From Pseudomonadota bacterium (GTDB lineage Bacteria > Bdellovibrionota > Bdellovibrionia > Bdellovibrionales > JAEYZS01), in assembly GCA_023427925.1 (NCBI GenBank), contig JAEYZS010000107.1, positions 1-5,355 on the forward strand: a stretch of DNA of 5,355 nucleotides. The letters run 5' to 3'. Positions 5,320 through 5,355 of the stretch are shown piece by piece. The position numbers and the translations under genes are program-made. The notes beneath the pieces are model-generated. The model made no database searches, was not told the origin of the DNA, and saw nothing but the letters and a program-made list of their open reading frames with translations. Numbering within the stretch: position 1 is the first letter of the stretch; each line of letters opens with the position of its first letter.

Positions 5320-5355
5320 TGGTTAGTGAAACCCACTCATTGAACGAAATTGTTT

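Noticed and set aside
5320..5355. Terminator after the esterase gene
   Set aside because: Only a weak 4-bp stem (AGTG/CACT) is visible before the window ends; not enough to call.

Overview
The window is moderately AT-rich. It carries ordinary housekeeping genes beside a broken signalling gene and a GC-richer, hairpin-filled repeat tract downstream of a tRNA gene. The organism looks like a Gram-negative bacterium, possibly of the Bdellovibrionota (Bdellovibrio/Bacteriovorax type). That guess rests on the F-Q-N-C lipobox of the last gene, an E. coli-like GTP cyclohydrolase I, an aspartate-rich (non-zinc-type) HemB, and the general style of the kinase. It is an inference, not an identification.

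Layout. Positions 1-1244 (+) hold a membrane sensor histidine kinase in two reading frames: a Cache/PAS-like sensor part running in from beyond the left edge and stopping at 471, then the tail of a HAMP domain with the complete HisKA and HATPase regions to 1244. The second transmembrane segment and the first half of HAMP are not visible between them, so the gene looks broken by a frameshift and perhaps an internal deletion. On the minus strand follow folE (2866-2198) and hemB (2198-1227). They form a tightly coupled pair: the folE TAG and the hemB GTG share one base. HemB ends tail-to-tail with the kinase in an 18-bp overlap. A 53-bp divergent intergenic region separates folE from a metallo-beta-lactamase-fold hydrolase (2920-3825, +) with all the metal ligands of the lactonase-type two-metal site.

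Directly after that hydrolase lies a tRNA-Arg(UCU) gene (3869-3945). Its promoter, TTGACA-17-TTAAAA, overlaps the hydrolase stop codon, and a T7 run follows directly on its encoded CCA. From inside the 3' end of the tRNA a 184-bp unit starts and is repeated in tandem: 3928-4073 and 4112-4257 match at 140 of 146 positions. The second copy therefore carries an 18-bp tRNA tail and the same terminator-like structure. The unit is about 55% G+C in its core and is a chain of short perfect hairpins, two of them with AGGA-containing loops. No protein gene is supported in 3946-4317.

The last gene (4318-5319, +) encodes an SGNH/GDSL-type esterase. It is predicted to be a lipoprotein and has a cysteine-rich C-terminal tail. 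A 17-bp perfect palindrome lies 37 bp upstream of its start.

How the genes relate: folE and hemB both make cofactor precursors (pterin and tetrapyrrole) and are probably co-transcribed. The other genes show no evident pathway link. The most unusual part is the tRNA-linked hairpin repeat; the broken kinase is second.
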